Assembly: GCA_046349085.1 (NCBI GenBank)
Contig: JAXMDA010000004.1
Location: 62,001 to 126,000, forward strand
From: JAJXWB01 sp046349085
Lineage (GTDB): Bacteria > Pseudomonadota > Alphaproteobacteria > Rhizobiales > Beijerinckiaceae
Direction: 5' to 3'
Length of the DNA stretch: 64,000 nucleotides
The number at the start of each line of letters is the position of its first letter. Within the stretch, counting starts at the first letter, position 1. Below are positions 1-7,010 of the stretch, piece by piece. The position numbers were made by a program, and so were the translations under genes. The notes beneath the pieces are model-generated. The model was not told where the DNA came from and made no database searches. It saw only the letters and a program-made list of their open reading frames with translations.

Positions 1-442
1 CGGCGGCGACAGCGGCCGAGACTGTCGGACGCAAGGCGATCGCAGCCTGCGCAAAGGCGTCGCCGATCGCCGCGCAATCGATGAGTTCTCCGTCGCCGAG
101 CACGGGCGAGCGCGACAGCACGGGCGCGGCCACGTCCGACTGGTCGTTGGCGAGCGCCACGACGATCGTCCGCGGCGCATCGGCTGCGCCGGCGAAAGCT
201 TCCGACAGGGCCTTGCGAACGCTGGGGGCAGGATCGTCCAGAAGCGCGATCAGCGCCACCTCGGCCTCGCGCCGGTCCTGCTGGGCCAGGTCCGCGTAAA
301 GATAGGCCCGCGCAAGCGATCCCGCGCCCTCGGCGCGCTCCGCCGAGGAAGCCGCGGCCGCCCATTGCATGAACTTGCGAACGATCATCGAGGGATACAG
401 AAGCTCTTGACCGGACAGGAGGTCCGGCGCGCTTCCGATCAT
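1..442 (-). CDS. DUF2336 domain-containing protein, 3' part cut by window edge
   Basis: Open reading frame reading leftwards off the window, so only the first 147 codons are present. It starts at ATG 440-442 (MIGSAPDLLS). The protein is alanine-rich and helical, with HEAT-like spacing of paired helices around residues 25-110 (segments such as DDPAPSVRKALSEAF). That pattern and the N-terminus resemble the DUF2336 family of alphaproteobacteria, which has no settled function. It runs divergently from the MaoC gene, with 83 nt between the two starts. The family assignment is from memory of the pattern; the C-terminus is unseen. Confidence 0.7.
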   Translation of the reverse strand, partial: MIGSAPDLLSGQELLYPSMIVRKFMQWAAAASSAERAEGAGSLARAYLYADLAQQDRREAEVALIALLDDPAPSVRKALSEAFAGAADAPRTIVVALANDQSDVAAPVLSRSPVLGDGELIDCAAIGDAFAQAAIALRPTVSAAVAA

Positions 443-525
443 CGTCCTTTATGGTAAACGGAGGTTTAAGCGCCAGCGGCCGCTGTCCCGATCCGGGGCA
501 GGCCGGCGACAACAAGGGAAACGCC

Positions 526-1026
526 ATGCCAGGTTCAGCTTCCGCCCGCCATCCGCGCGGCGGCCTCTATTTCGAGGATTTCAAGGTCGGCCGCGTCTTC
601 AAGCACGGACTGACCCGCACCGTCACGCAGATGGACAACATGCTGTTCTCCAACATGACGTTGAACCCGCAGCCCCTGCATATCGACGCGCATTTCTGCG
701 AGACCGAGACGCAATGGGGCAGGCCTCTGATGAACTCGCTGTTCACCCTCGGCCTGATGATCGGCATTTCCGTCAACGACACGACGGTCGGCACGACCAT
801 CGGCAATCTCGGCATGACGGACGTGAAATTCCCCGCGCCGCTGTTCGAGGGGGATACGATCCGCGTCGAGACGGAGATCATCGGCGCGCGCGAGTCCAAG
901 TCGCGCACGGACGCCGGCATCGTCGATTTTTACCACCGCGCCTACAAGCAGGACGGCGTGCTGGTCGCCGAATGCAAGCGCCAGGGCTTCATGCTGAAGC
1001 GTCCGCCACAGACGGTGGCTGTCTGA
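526..1026 (+). CDS. MaoC-family (hot-dog fold) acyl-CoA hydratase
   Basis: 166 aa. The start at ATG 526 is preceded by AAGGGA; an in-frame ATG at 451 would add 25 residues of unlikely sequence. MaoC-like hydratases act on enoyl-CoA thioesters. The hydratase loop appears as MTLNPQPLHID (residues 44-54), keeping the His (H52) but not the usual Asp of the TGDxNPLH version. That variant is seen in the MaoC branch acting on mesaconyl- or itaconyl-type CoA esters. The stop overlaps the next start (TGATG), and the partner is a CitE-like lyase, so the two probably act in sequence on a C4-C5 branched dicarboxylyl-CoA. The substrate is inferred, not shown. Confidence 0.85.
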   Translation: MPGSASARHPRGGLYFEDFKVGRVFKHGLTRTVTQMDNMLFSNMTLNPQPLHIDAHFCETETQWGRPLMNSLFTLGLMIGISVNDTTVGTTIGNLGMTDVKFPAPLFEGDTIRVETEIIGARESKSRTDAGIVDFYHRAYKQDGVLVAECKRQGFMLKRPPQTVAV

Positions 1027-1901
1027 TGCGCTCGCAGCTCTTCGTTCCCGGCGATTCCGAGAAGAAGCTCGCCAAGGGGCTCGACGCCGGCGCCGACTGC
1101 CTGTTCGTCGATCTCGAGGATTCCGTCGCCGGCGCCAACAAGGATCTGGCGCGAAAAATGACGCGGGAGTTTCTGGCGAGCGCGCGCCGGCTGGACAGGC
1201 GTCCCCTGCTCTACGTGCGCGTCAACGCGCTGGATACCGGCCTCACCGACGCCGACCTCGACGCCATCATGCCCGGCCGGCCCGACGGCATCCTTCTGCC
1301 GAAATCGCAAGGCGGCGCGGATGTGCAGCACCTCGCCGCCAAGCTCGCCGTGCGCGAGGCGGAAAACGACATTGCCGACGGCGCGACCCGCATTTCCTGC
1401 GTGGCGACGGAAACCGCGAGCGCCGTCTTCGGCCTCTCGTCCTATCGCGGCGCGAGCCGGCGCCTCATCGCCCTGACCTGGGGCGCGGAGGACCTGTCCG
1501 CCGATCTCGGCGCCGAGACCAACCGCCTGCCCGACGGCATGCACGCGCCGGTCTACGTGCTTGCGCGCAATCTCACGCTGCTGGCGGCGGTGTCCGCCGG
1601 CGTGCAGCCGATCGACACGGTCTATCCCAACTTCCGCGACGAGGCGGGCTTCCGCCGCGAATGCATCGAGGCGCGGCGCGACGGCTTCACCGGCAAGATG
1701 GCGATCCATCCCGCCCAGGTCCCCGTCATCAACGAGATATTCACGCCGCCGGCGTCGGAGATCGAGCGGGCGAAAAAGATCGTGCAGGCCTTCGCCGACA
1801 ACCCGACGTCCGGCGTGATCGGGCTCGACGGCGAAATGCTCGACAAGCCGCATCTCGAGCGCGCGAAAAAGCTTCTGGCGCGGCTGGGACCGGCGGTTTG
1901 A
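1026..1901 (+). CDS. CitE-like HpcH/HpaI aldolase family CoA-ester lyase
   Basis: 291 aa TIM-barrel protein of the citrate lyase beta/malyl-CoA lyase superfamily. The N-terminus RSQLFVPGDSEKKLAKG is typical of the family, and the Mg2+ ligands are visible as E129 (VATETASA) and D156 (WGAEDLSADLG). These enzymes cleave or form (S)-malyl-, beta-methylmalyl- or citramalyl-CoA. Coupling to the overlapping MaoC hydratase resembles the hydratase-lyase pairs of mesaconate/itaconate and ethylmalonyl-CoA-type pathways. The exact acyl-CoA cannot be decided from sequence. The next gene is 74 nt downstream. Confidence 0.88.
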   Translation: MRSQLFVPGDSEKKLAKGLDAGADCLFVDLEDSVAGANKDLARKMTREFLASARRLDRRPLLYVRVNALDTGLTDADLDAIMPGRPDGILLPKSQGGADVQHLAAKLAVREAENDIADGATRISCVATETASAVFGLSSYRGASRRLIALTWGAEDLSADLGAETNRLPDGMHAPVYVLARNLTLLAAVSAGVQPIDTVYPNFRDEAGFRRECIEARRDGFTGKMAIHPAQVPVINEIFTPPASEIERAKKIVQAFADNPTSGVIGLDGEMLDKPHLERAKKLLARLGPAV

Positions 1902-1975
1902 CGCCGCAACACTCCGGACAAAATTCCGCTCGGCCCGCGTGCTAGCAACCGCCCGCAACACGCGGAGCCACACTC

Positions 1976-2095
1976 ATGTCCTCGGATCAGAAGCAGGAAC
2001 GGCTCGTGCTGCTCGGCCTTCTCGGCCTGTTCGTCGTCATCGGCCTGATGCTGCTCTTCGTCAGCGTCCTCGGCGGCGGCATCGCCGGCGAATAA
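1976..2095 (+). CDS. 39-residue single-pass membrane microprotein
   Basis: Short open frame starting MSSDQKQERLVLLG and ending GIAGE, with one hydrophobic helix of about 22 residues (roughly 10-32) and a polar N-terminus. An upstream GGAGCC (1962-1967) could serve as a ribosome binding site. No family is recognised. It sits 74 nt after the CitE-like gene and 66 nt before lldD on the same strand, so it may be co-transcribed with either. The clean hydrophobic segment between charged ends argues for a real gene, but the size makes it uncertain. Confidence 0.5.
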   Translation: MSSDQKQERLVLLGLLGLFVVIGLMLLFVSVLGGGIAGE

Positions 2096-2161
2096 TGCGG
2101 GTCGCGATTGACGCCGCGCCTGCCGTTCGCCGTTAATGGCGAGGCGGGCGCTGGGCGCCGC

Positions 2162-3343
2162 ATGGAGGCGCGCTTGGCAACCTACAACGTCGTTCCGGTT
2201 ACCCCCGCAGATTATCGGCGCCTGGCGGAACGACGCCTCCCCCGGTTCCTTTTCGACTACATCGACGGCGGCGCCAACGACGAGACGACAGTCGCCGCCA
2301 ATCTCGCAGGCTTTCGCAATATCGTCTTGCGGCAGCGCGTGATGCGCGACGTCTCCAACATCGATACATCGACCATCCTTGCAGGCGAGAAGGCGGCGAT
2401 GCCTGTCATCCTCGCGCCCGTCGGCATGGCCGGCATGATGGCGCGGCGCGGCGAGACGCTGGCCGTGCGAGCCGCCAACGAGGCGGGCGTGCCGTTCACG
2501 CTGTCGACCGTCGGCATCTGCGATCTGGCGGAAGTGAAGGGCGCCGCCTCCAGGCCCTTCTGGTTCCAGCTCTACATGATGCGCGACCGCGGCGTCGTGC
2601 AGGAGCTGCTCGCACGGGCGGAATCGGCCGGTTGCACGACGCTCGTCTTCACCGTCGATCTGGCGGTGACAGGCCTCAGGCATCGCGACCTGCGCAATGG
2701 CGCGCTGTCGTCGTCGCCGCGCGCACGGGCGGTCAAGGCATGGGAAATCGCGCGCCATCCGCGATGGCTGCTCGAGGTCGCGCTGCGCGGCAAGCCGCAT
2801 GGCTTCGGCAATCTCTCGGACCGCGTGCCCGATCCCACTCGCCTCGAGGCTTTCACGGCGTGGGTTGCGAACCAGTTCGATTCCTCCGTCACGTGGAAGG
2901 ATATCGAATGGCTGCGCGGCGTCTGGAAAGGCCGGCTGCTCATCAAGGGCGTTCTGGAGCCCGACGATGCGCGCTCCGCCTTGGCCGCCGGCGCCGACGG
3001 CGTCATCGTCTCCAATCATGGCGGGCGCCAGCTCGACGGCGTCGCATCCTCCGTTTCGAAACTTCCCCCGGTGGTCGCCGCGGTCGGCGACCGCATGGAA
3101 GTCTACATGGACGGCGGCGTGCGCGGCGGCGTCGACGTGTTCAAGGCGGTGGCGCTCGGCGCGAAGGGCGTCATGGTCGGCCGTCCCTGGGTCTGGGCGC
3201 TCGCGGGCGCGGGCCAGAGCGGCGTGCGCAACCTGCTCGCGATGATGCAGCAGGAACTTCGCGTCGCCATGGCGCTGTCGGGCGTGCGCAGCGTCGCCGA
3301 AATCGGTCGCGACGCGCTCGACGACGCGGCGGCTCTTAGATAG
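2162..3343 (+). CDS. lldD: FMN-dependent L-lactate dehydrogenase / alpha-hydroxy-acid oxidase
   Basis: 393 aa, the usual length for quinone-linked LldD. The active-site signature SNHGGRQLDG holds the catalytic His (H286) and substrate-binding Arg (R289), and the FMN phosphate-binding segment DGGVRGGVDVFKA follows. It oxidises L-lactate or a related 2-hydroxy acid to the keto acid, passing electrons to the respiratory chain at the inner membrane. ATG 2162 is chosen because the protein then begins at the usual point before the conserved ADYRRLAERRLPRF; a start at 2108 would add 18 unusual residues. Its stop lies six bases from that of the convergent flavin reductase. Confidence 0.9.
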   Translation: MEARLATYNVVPVTPADYRRLAERRLPRFLFDYIDGGANDETTVAANLAGFRNIVLRQRVMRDVSNIDTSTILAGEKAAMPVILAPVGMAGMMARRGETLAVRAANEAGVPFTLSTVGICDLAEVKGAASRPFWFQLYMMRDRGVVQELLARAESAGCTTLVFTVDLAVTGLRHRDLRNGALSSSPRARAVKAWEIARHPRWLLEVALRGKPHGFGNLSDRVPDPTRLEAFTAWVANQFDSSVTWKDIEWLRGVWKGRLLIKGVLEPDDARSALAAGADGVIVSNHGGRQLDGVASSVSKLPPVVAAVGDRMEVYMDGGVRGGVDVFKAVALGAKGVMVGRPWVWALAGAGQSGVRNLLAMMQQELRVAMALSGVRSVAEIGRDALDDAAALR

Positions 3344-3349
3344 CGCGCG

Positions 3350-3961
3350 CTACTTCGGCCGCTCCATCTGGAACAGGTCGTCCACGACCGCATAGTCCGC
3401 GAGATAGCCGCAGCGCGCGATGGGCTTGATCTCGGCAAGCTGCAAGACTCCGTCCTCGTCGATAAAGGCGGGATCGATATGCACGCCGACAACCTGGCCG
3501 AGCACCAGCCAATAATCGATGCCCTTGCCCTCGATATCCTTCAATTCCTGGATCGAGGTCACCTTGCATTCCATGGCGACCGGGCTTTTGGCGACGCGCG
3601 GCGGCTTCACGAGATTGCACGGCGCCATGTCGAGACCCGCGTGCAAAAATTCATTCTCGCCGCGCGGCAGCGTCGCGGACGTTTCGTTCATTGCGTGCCG
3701 CAGGTCCCAGGTCGGCATGTTCCAGACGAATTCGCCGGTCTCGCGCGCAAAAGCGAGCGAATCTTTCTCGCCGACCGACGAGAAAGCGAGGATCGGCGGA
3801 CGGTCGGCGAAGGCGTTGAAGAACGAATACGGCGCGAGATTGATCGCCCCCGCTTTGCTCATGGTCGTCACCCAGCCGATCGGCCGCGGCGCGATGATCG
3901 CCTTGAACGGATCATGGCGCAGAATCGCGCGGTCGCGCTTCTCGGGGGTATAGAACAGCAA
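3350..3961 (-). CDS. Flavin reductase-like (FMN-binding split barrel) protein
   Basis: 203 aa. It shows the flavin-reductase-like split-barrel pattern IAPRPIGWVTTM (about residues 23-34) followed by NLAPYSFFNAF (42-52), typical of the DIM6/NTAB-type group that binds FMN and either supplies reduced flavin to monooxygenases or reduces a small substrate. It is convergent with lldD and 49 nt upstream of the cytochrome c gene on the same strand. No partner monooxygenase is adjacent, so the physiological role is open. Confidence 0.85.
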   Translation of the reverse strand: MLFYTPEKRDRAILRHDPFKAIIAPRPIGWVTTMSKAGAINLAPYSFFNAFADRPPILAFSSVGEKDSLAFARETGEFVWNMPTWDLRHAMNETSATLPRGENEFLHAGLDMAPCNLVKPPRVAKSPVAMECKVTSIQELKDIEGKGIDYWLVLGQVVGVHIDPAFIDEDGVLQLAEIKPIARCGYLADYAVVDDLFQMERPK

Positions 3962-4010
3962 GGCTCGTCTCCAGTGCCGGCTTCGTGCGTCACAATAGAG
4001 ACGCGTCCGC

Positions 4011-4388
4011 CTATTTCAACGTCTGCAGATACGCGATCACATTGGCCCGGTCCTGCTCATTCGGCAGGCCCTTGAAGAACATTTTGACGCCGTGCTTGTC
4101 GCCGCGGGGATCGGCGAGATAGGCGTCGAGTTCCTTCGTTGACCAGACGCCCGTTTCCGCCTTCATCGCAGGGGAATAATTATAGTCGGGAATGCTCGCC
4201 ATCTTGCGGCCGACAATGTTCCACAGCGTTGGCCCGACCTTGTTCACGCCAATTTCAACCGCGTGGCAGTTCTGGCAGGTGTGCGAGAATATCTCCTTGC
4301 CCGCCGCGGCGTTGCCGGCGTCTGCCGCCATCGCGCCCGATGTCATCGCCGCCACGGCGAAAAAAGCAAGCCCGATGGTCGGTTTCAT
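4011..4388 (-). CDS. Periplasmic class I c-type cytochrome (cytochrome c2-like)
   Basis: 125 aa. A signal peptide (residues 1-21, AMA/AD cleavage) is followed by the haem c site CQNCH (C38, C41, H42) and a Met ligand in GVKMFFKG (M103). VGPTLWNIVGR and the C-terminal VIAYLQTLK are typical of the soluble cytochrome c2/c550 class, a small periplasmic electron shuttle. ATG 4388 has AGGAAG about six bases upstream; the in-frame ATG at 4394 lies directly against that site. It follows a second small cytochrome c by 16 nt, so the pair is probably one operon. Confidence 0.9.
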   Translation of the reverse strand: MKPTIGLAFFAVAAMTSGAMAADAGNAAAGKEIFSHTCQNCHAVEIGVNKVGPTLWNIVGRKMASIPDYNYSPAMKAETGVWSTKELDAYLADPRGDKHGVKMFFKGLPNEQDRANVIAYLQTLK

Positions 4389-4404
4389 GAGCATCTTCCT
4401 TCGA

Positions 4405-4767
4405 TCAGCCGTTCTTCGGGAATTCCGGCGGTTTGCGTGGTTCTGTCGGCTCATTGCCGGTGGACCCGAGCGAACGGATATAAGCGACGATGTCGTCGAT
4501 CTCGGCGCGCGAGAGAGACATGTTGGGCATCTTGCCGTGCGGCTCCGCGAGGAACGCGGCGAGCGGCTTCTTCTCGGTCTTGCGCCGCGCGATGTCGGCG
4601 AAGGTCGGCACATCGACGCTCGCCGATGTCTGGTCAGCCGCCACCACATGGCATGCCGCGCACCATTGCCGCGATATCTTCAATCCGTTCTCGGCGTCGG
4701 CGGCCAATGCCGGCGCTGTGGCGACGGCAAACGCTGCGATGGAAATAGCGCGCGAAACGTTTTTCAT
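4405..4767 (-). CDS. Periplasmic mono-haem c-type cytochrome
   Basis: 120 aa. Signal peptide to about residue 22 (ALAADA), haem-binding CAACH (C36, C39, H40) and a likely axial Met in GKMPNM (M80 or M83). The C-terminal helix DDIVAYIRSL is typical, and a proline/charged tail (PTEPRKPPEFPKNG) follows. It lies first in a two-gene cytochrome unit, 16 nt ahead of the cytochrome c2-like gene. The two could relay electrons from a periplasmic dehydrogenase, but none is encoded nearby. Confidence 0.88.
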   Translation of the reverse strand: MKNVSRAISIAAFAVATAPALAADAENGLKISRQWCAACHVVAADQTSASVDVPTFADIARRKTEKKPLAAFLAEPHGKMPNMSLSRAEIDDIVAYIRSLGSTGNEPTEPRKPPEFPKNG

Positions 4768-4811
4768 GTGGCCATGGTCCTCTGGTGTAGGCGCAGCGTC
4801 TTTGGCTTGCA

Positions 4812-5732
4812 TCAAGCGGGAGCGACAACCGTCTCCGACCATCGTACAAGATCGGCCGTGACCTCGTCGCGGTTGGTCTCGTTCAGCGTCTCGTGACGCG
4901 CGCCGGGATAGACGCGCATCTCGACCTTGGTCAGCCCCGCCTTGCGATAGGCCTCCGCCAACGCCGGCAGATTGGCGCCGACGGGATCGTCCGAGCCGCT
5001 GAAAATATAGATCGGCAAATCCCTGCGGATACGCGCCAGGCGTTCGGGCTTCAACAATCCGCCGATCGCGTCGAGCAGATCGACGGCGAGCTGATTGGAA
5101 AATTCAAAACCGCAGAGGGGATCGGCGACATAGGCGTCCACCTCTTTCGGGTCGCGCGACAGCCAGTCGAACGCCGTGCGCGCCGGCTTGAAGGGCTTGT
5201 TGAACTCGCCAAACATCATCGCCTGCAACAGCGCGCTCTTGCCGCGCGCGCCCTGTCGCAAGCGTTCGATGCGCGCAATCATGCGGCCAACGCCCGCAAT
5301 CGCCGGCGGCGGGCCATTGGAGCCCGAAAGGACGAGGCCCGCGATCGCGTCGCTATGGTCGGCGACGAAATCCTGCGCCATGAACGAACCCATGGAATGG
5401 CCGAGCAGGATGATCGGCAAGCCGGGATGATTGGCCGCAATGCGCCGGTTCAGCGTCCAGAGATCGCCGACGCATCTTCGCCAGCCGTCGCTGGCGGCGA
5501 AGAAGCCATGATCTCCCGCCACGGCCGTCTGGCCGTGGCCGCGATGATCGCCGGCGTAGACGGCGAAACCGTGCGCCGTCAGCGCTTGCGCAAGACGTCC
5601 GTATCGCGCCGCATGTTCGGCGAGGCCGTGCGCGATCTGAAATACGGCGCGTGGCGCGTCGTCCGGCAGCCAGCGATAGACGTGAATTTGCGCGCCGTCG
5701 TCCGCCGTCAGGCGAAAGCTGTCGGCGCGCAT
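4812..5732 (-). CDS. Alpha/beta hydrolase, lysophospholipase/monoacylglycerol lipase type
   Basis: 306 aa. The nucleophile elbow GHSMG places Ser113, with the oxyanion segment HGLAEH (35-40) and the GDHRGHG loop of the Hydrolase_4/PldB group. The acid is in the FSGSDDPVG segment and the catalytic His in GARHETLNE near the C-terminus. It likely hydrolyses monoacylglycerols or lysophospholipids. The start codon lies one base from the stop of the RAM-domain gene upstream (5734), suggesting co-transcription. No signal peptide, so probably cytoplasmic. Confidence 0.85.
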   Translation of the reverse strand: MRADSFRLTADDGAQIHVYRWLPDDAPRAVFQIAHGLAEHAARYGRLAQALTAHGFAVYAGDHRGHGQTAVAGDHGFFAASDGWRRCVGDLWTLNRRIAANHPGLPIILLGHSMGSFMAQDFVADHSDAIAGLVLSGSNGPPPAIAGVGRMIARIERLRQGARGKSALLQAMMFGEFNKPFKPARTAFDWLSRDPKEVDAYVADPLCGFEFSNQLAVDLLDAIGGLLKPERLARIRRDLPIYIFSGSDDPVGANLPALAEAYRKAGLTKVEMRVYPGARHETLNETNRDEVTADLVRWSETVVAPA

Positions 5733-5733
5733 G

Positions 5734-5970
5734 TCAGAACGCCTTGAAGGTGATGATCGTGCGCGTGTCCACGATGCCGGGGATGGTCTGCACCTTTTGA
5801 CCGACGAAATGACCGATATCTTCGTCGCGGTCGAGATAGAACTTGGCGAGAATGTCGAAATTGCCGGCGATGGAATAGATCTCCGAGGCGATCTCCGCCT
5901 CGGCCAGCGCGCTCGCTACCTCGTAGGTGCGCCCCAGCGCGCATTTGATCTCGACGAAAAATGTCTGCAT
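5734..5970 (-). CDS. Stand-alone Lrp/AsnC ligand-binding (RAM) domain protein
   Basis: 78 aa, consisting of only the RAM/dimerisation-effector domain of the Lrp/AsnC family; no helix-turn-helix precedes it. The pattern VEIKCALGRTYEVASAL, then EIYSIAGNFDILAKF, then TIPGIVDTRTIITF matches the beta-alpha-beta-beta-alpha-beta fold. Such stand-alone proteins bind amino acids and are thought to modulate other proteins or act as decoys; the role here is unknown. It abuts the downstream hydrolase gene with a one-base gap. Confidence 0.85.
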   Translation of the reverse strand: MQTFFVEIKCALGRTYEVASALAEAEIASEIYSIAGNFDILAKFYLDRDEDIGHFVGQKVQTIPGIVDTRTIITFKAF

Positions 5971-6006
5971 TCCCTCACCCCGGCCGTCCAGCCTATTCTG
6001 CCAAGT

Positions 6007-6942
6007 CTATCTTGCAACCACTTCCACGTCCCGGTCGAGTGTCGATTGCACCTTGAATTGCGCCTGATAGGTCTTCCCCTCATGGCGCGCGATGGCGACA
6101 TATTCGCCTTCCGCCAGCACCAGCGCCGGAAAGGCGCCGATCAGTTCCCGGATCACGTCGCCGCCCGGCGTCAGAACAGAGAAGGACGTATTGGCCAGCG
6201 CTTCGCCGCCCGGCTGGTTGACGAGCTTCAGCGTCATGGTCGCTGCGCGATGCTTCAGCGTCGCCTGCGTCGCCTTGCCCGCCTGCACGCGCAGGTCGGT
6301 GGTCACGATCGAGTTCGTCGCGGACGCCGCGCCCGTCGTCGTCGAATTGCCGAGATCGTAAAGCGTCGAGACGATATGGTACTGACCTTCCGGCAGGCAG
6401 ATGAGATCGCCGGGCTTGCCCTGGTCGACCACCAGTTTGGCTTCGGAATTGCCGGGCGCCGGCACATAGATCGCAATCGAAATCCTCTGCGGCGCGATCG
6501 GCTGGTCGCCCAGCATGGTCGCGATCTTCAGCGCGCCGGCGTTCAGCACGATACGGTCGGTGACCGGCCGCGCCTCCACCACGACGCGCTTCGAGGCGCC
6601 CGCGAGGCCAAAGGCCGCATGGACGATATAGGCGCCGGCCGGCAGGTTGAAGCGGGGCGCAGCCTCGTCGGATTCCGCGACGATCTTGTGCGCGCCGTCG
6701 GGCTGCGCGCGCTCCTCGAACACCCGCCACTTGAGGCCGCCGCGCACGGGCTGGCTCTCGTTTGCGCCCAGCACCGCCGACATATAGAGCGCGCCCTGCG
6801 CCGCCTCGGCGGGCGCCTGGGTTGGCATATTGGGGCCGAACGATCCCGGCCCGAAGCTCGGCAGGCCCTGCGCCGCAGCGACGAGCGGGGCGAACAGGAG
6901 GGCGAGACCGGCGAACGCCGGCGCGTAGCGGAACGAAAACAT
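6007..6942 (-). CDS. Secreted protein of unknown function with beta-sandwich repeats
   Basis: 311 aa. A signal peptide is clear at the N-terminus (hydrophobic stretch 8-22 ending VAAAQG). The mature part has two or three recurring segments in which a glycine/proline turn precedes AGAYIVHAAFG, EGQYHIVSTLYD or EGEYVAIARHEG. These are the edge strands of carboxypeptidase-regulatory-like or Ig-like beta sandwiches. No catalytic residues are recognised. It follows thrS by 68 nt on the same strand. ATG 6942 is used because it places the signal peptide at the N-terminus. Confidence 0.75.
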   Translation of the reverse strand: MFSFRYAPAFAGLALLFAPLVAAAQGLPSFGPGSFGPNMPTQAPAEAAQGALYMSAVLGANESQPVRGGLKWRVFEERAQPDGAHKIVAESDEAAPRFNLPAGAYIVHAAFGLAGASKRVVVEARPVTDRIVLNAGALKIATMLGDQPIAPQRISIAIYVPAPGNSEAKLVVDQGKPGDLICLPEGQYHIVSTLYDLGNSTTTGAASATNSIVTTDLRVQAGKATQATLKHRAATMTLKLVNQPGGEALANTSFSVLTPGGDVIRELIGAFPALVLAEGEYVAIARHEGKTYQAQFKVQSTLDRDVEVVAR

Positions 6943-7010
6943 TACGCCAGCCTTGGCCGCGGAATAAGGCAAGGTCAAGGATAGGGCGCCGGTTCGGTCG
7001 GCGGGACGCT

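Noticed and set aside
535..3019. Long antisense frames opposite the MaoC, CitE-like and lldD genes
   Set aside because: High GC makes stop codons rare; these frames are Arg/Ala-rich shadows without family features, opposite clearly coding genes.
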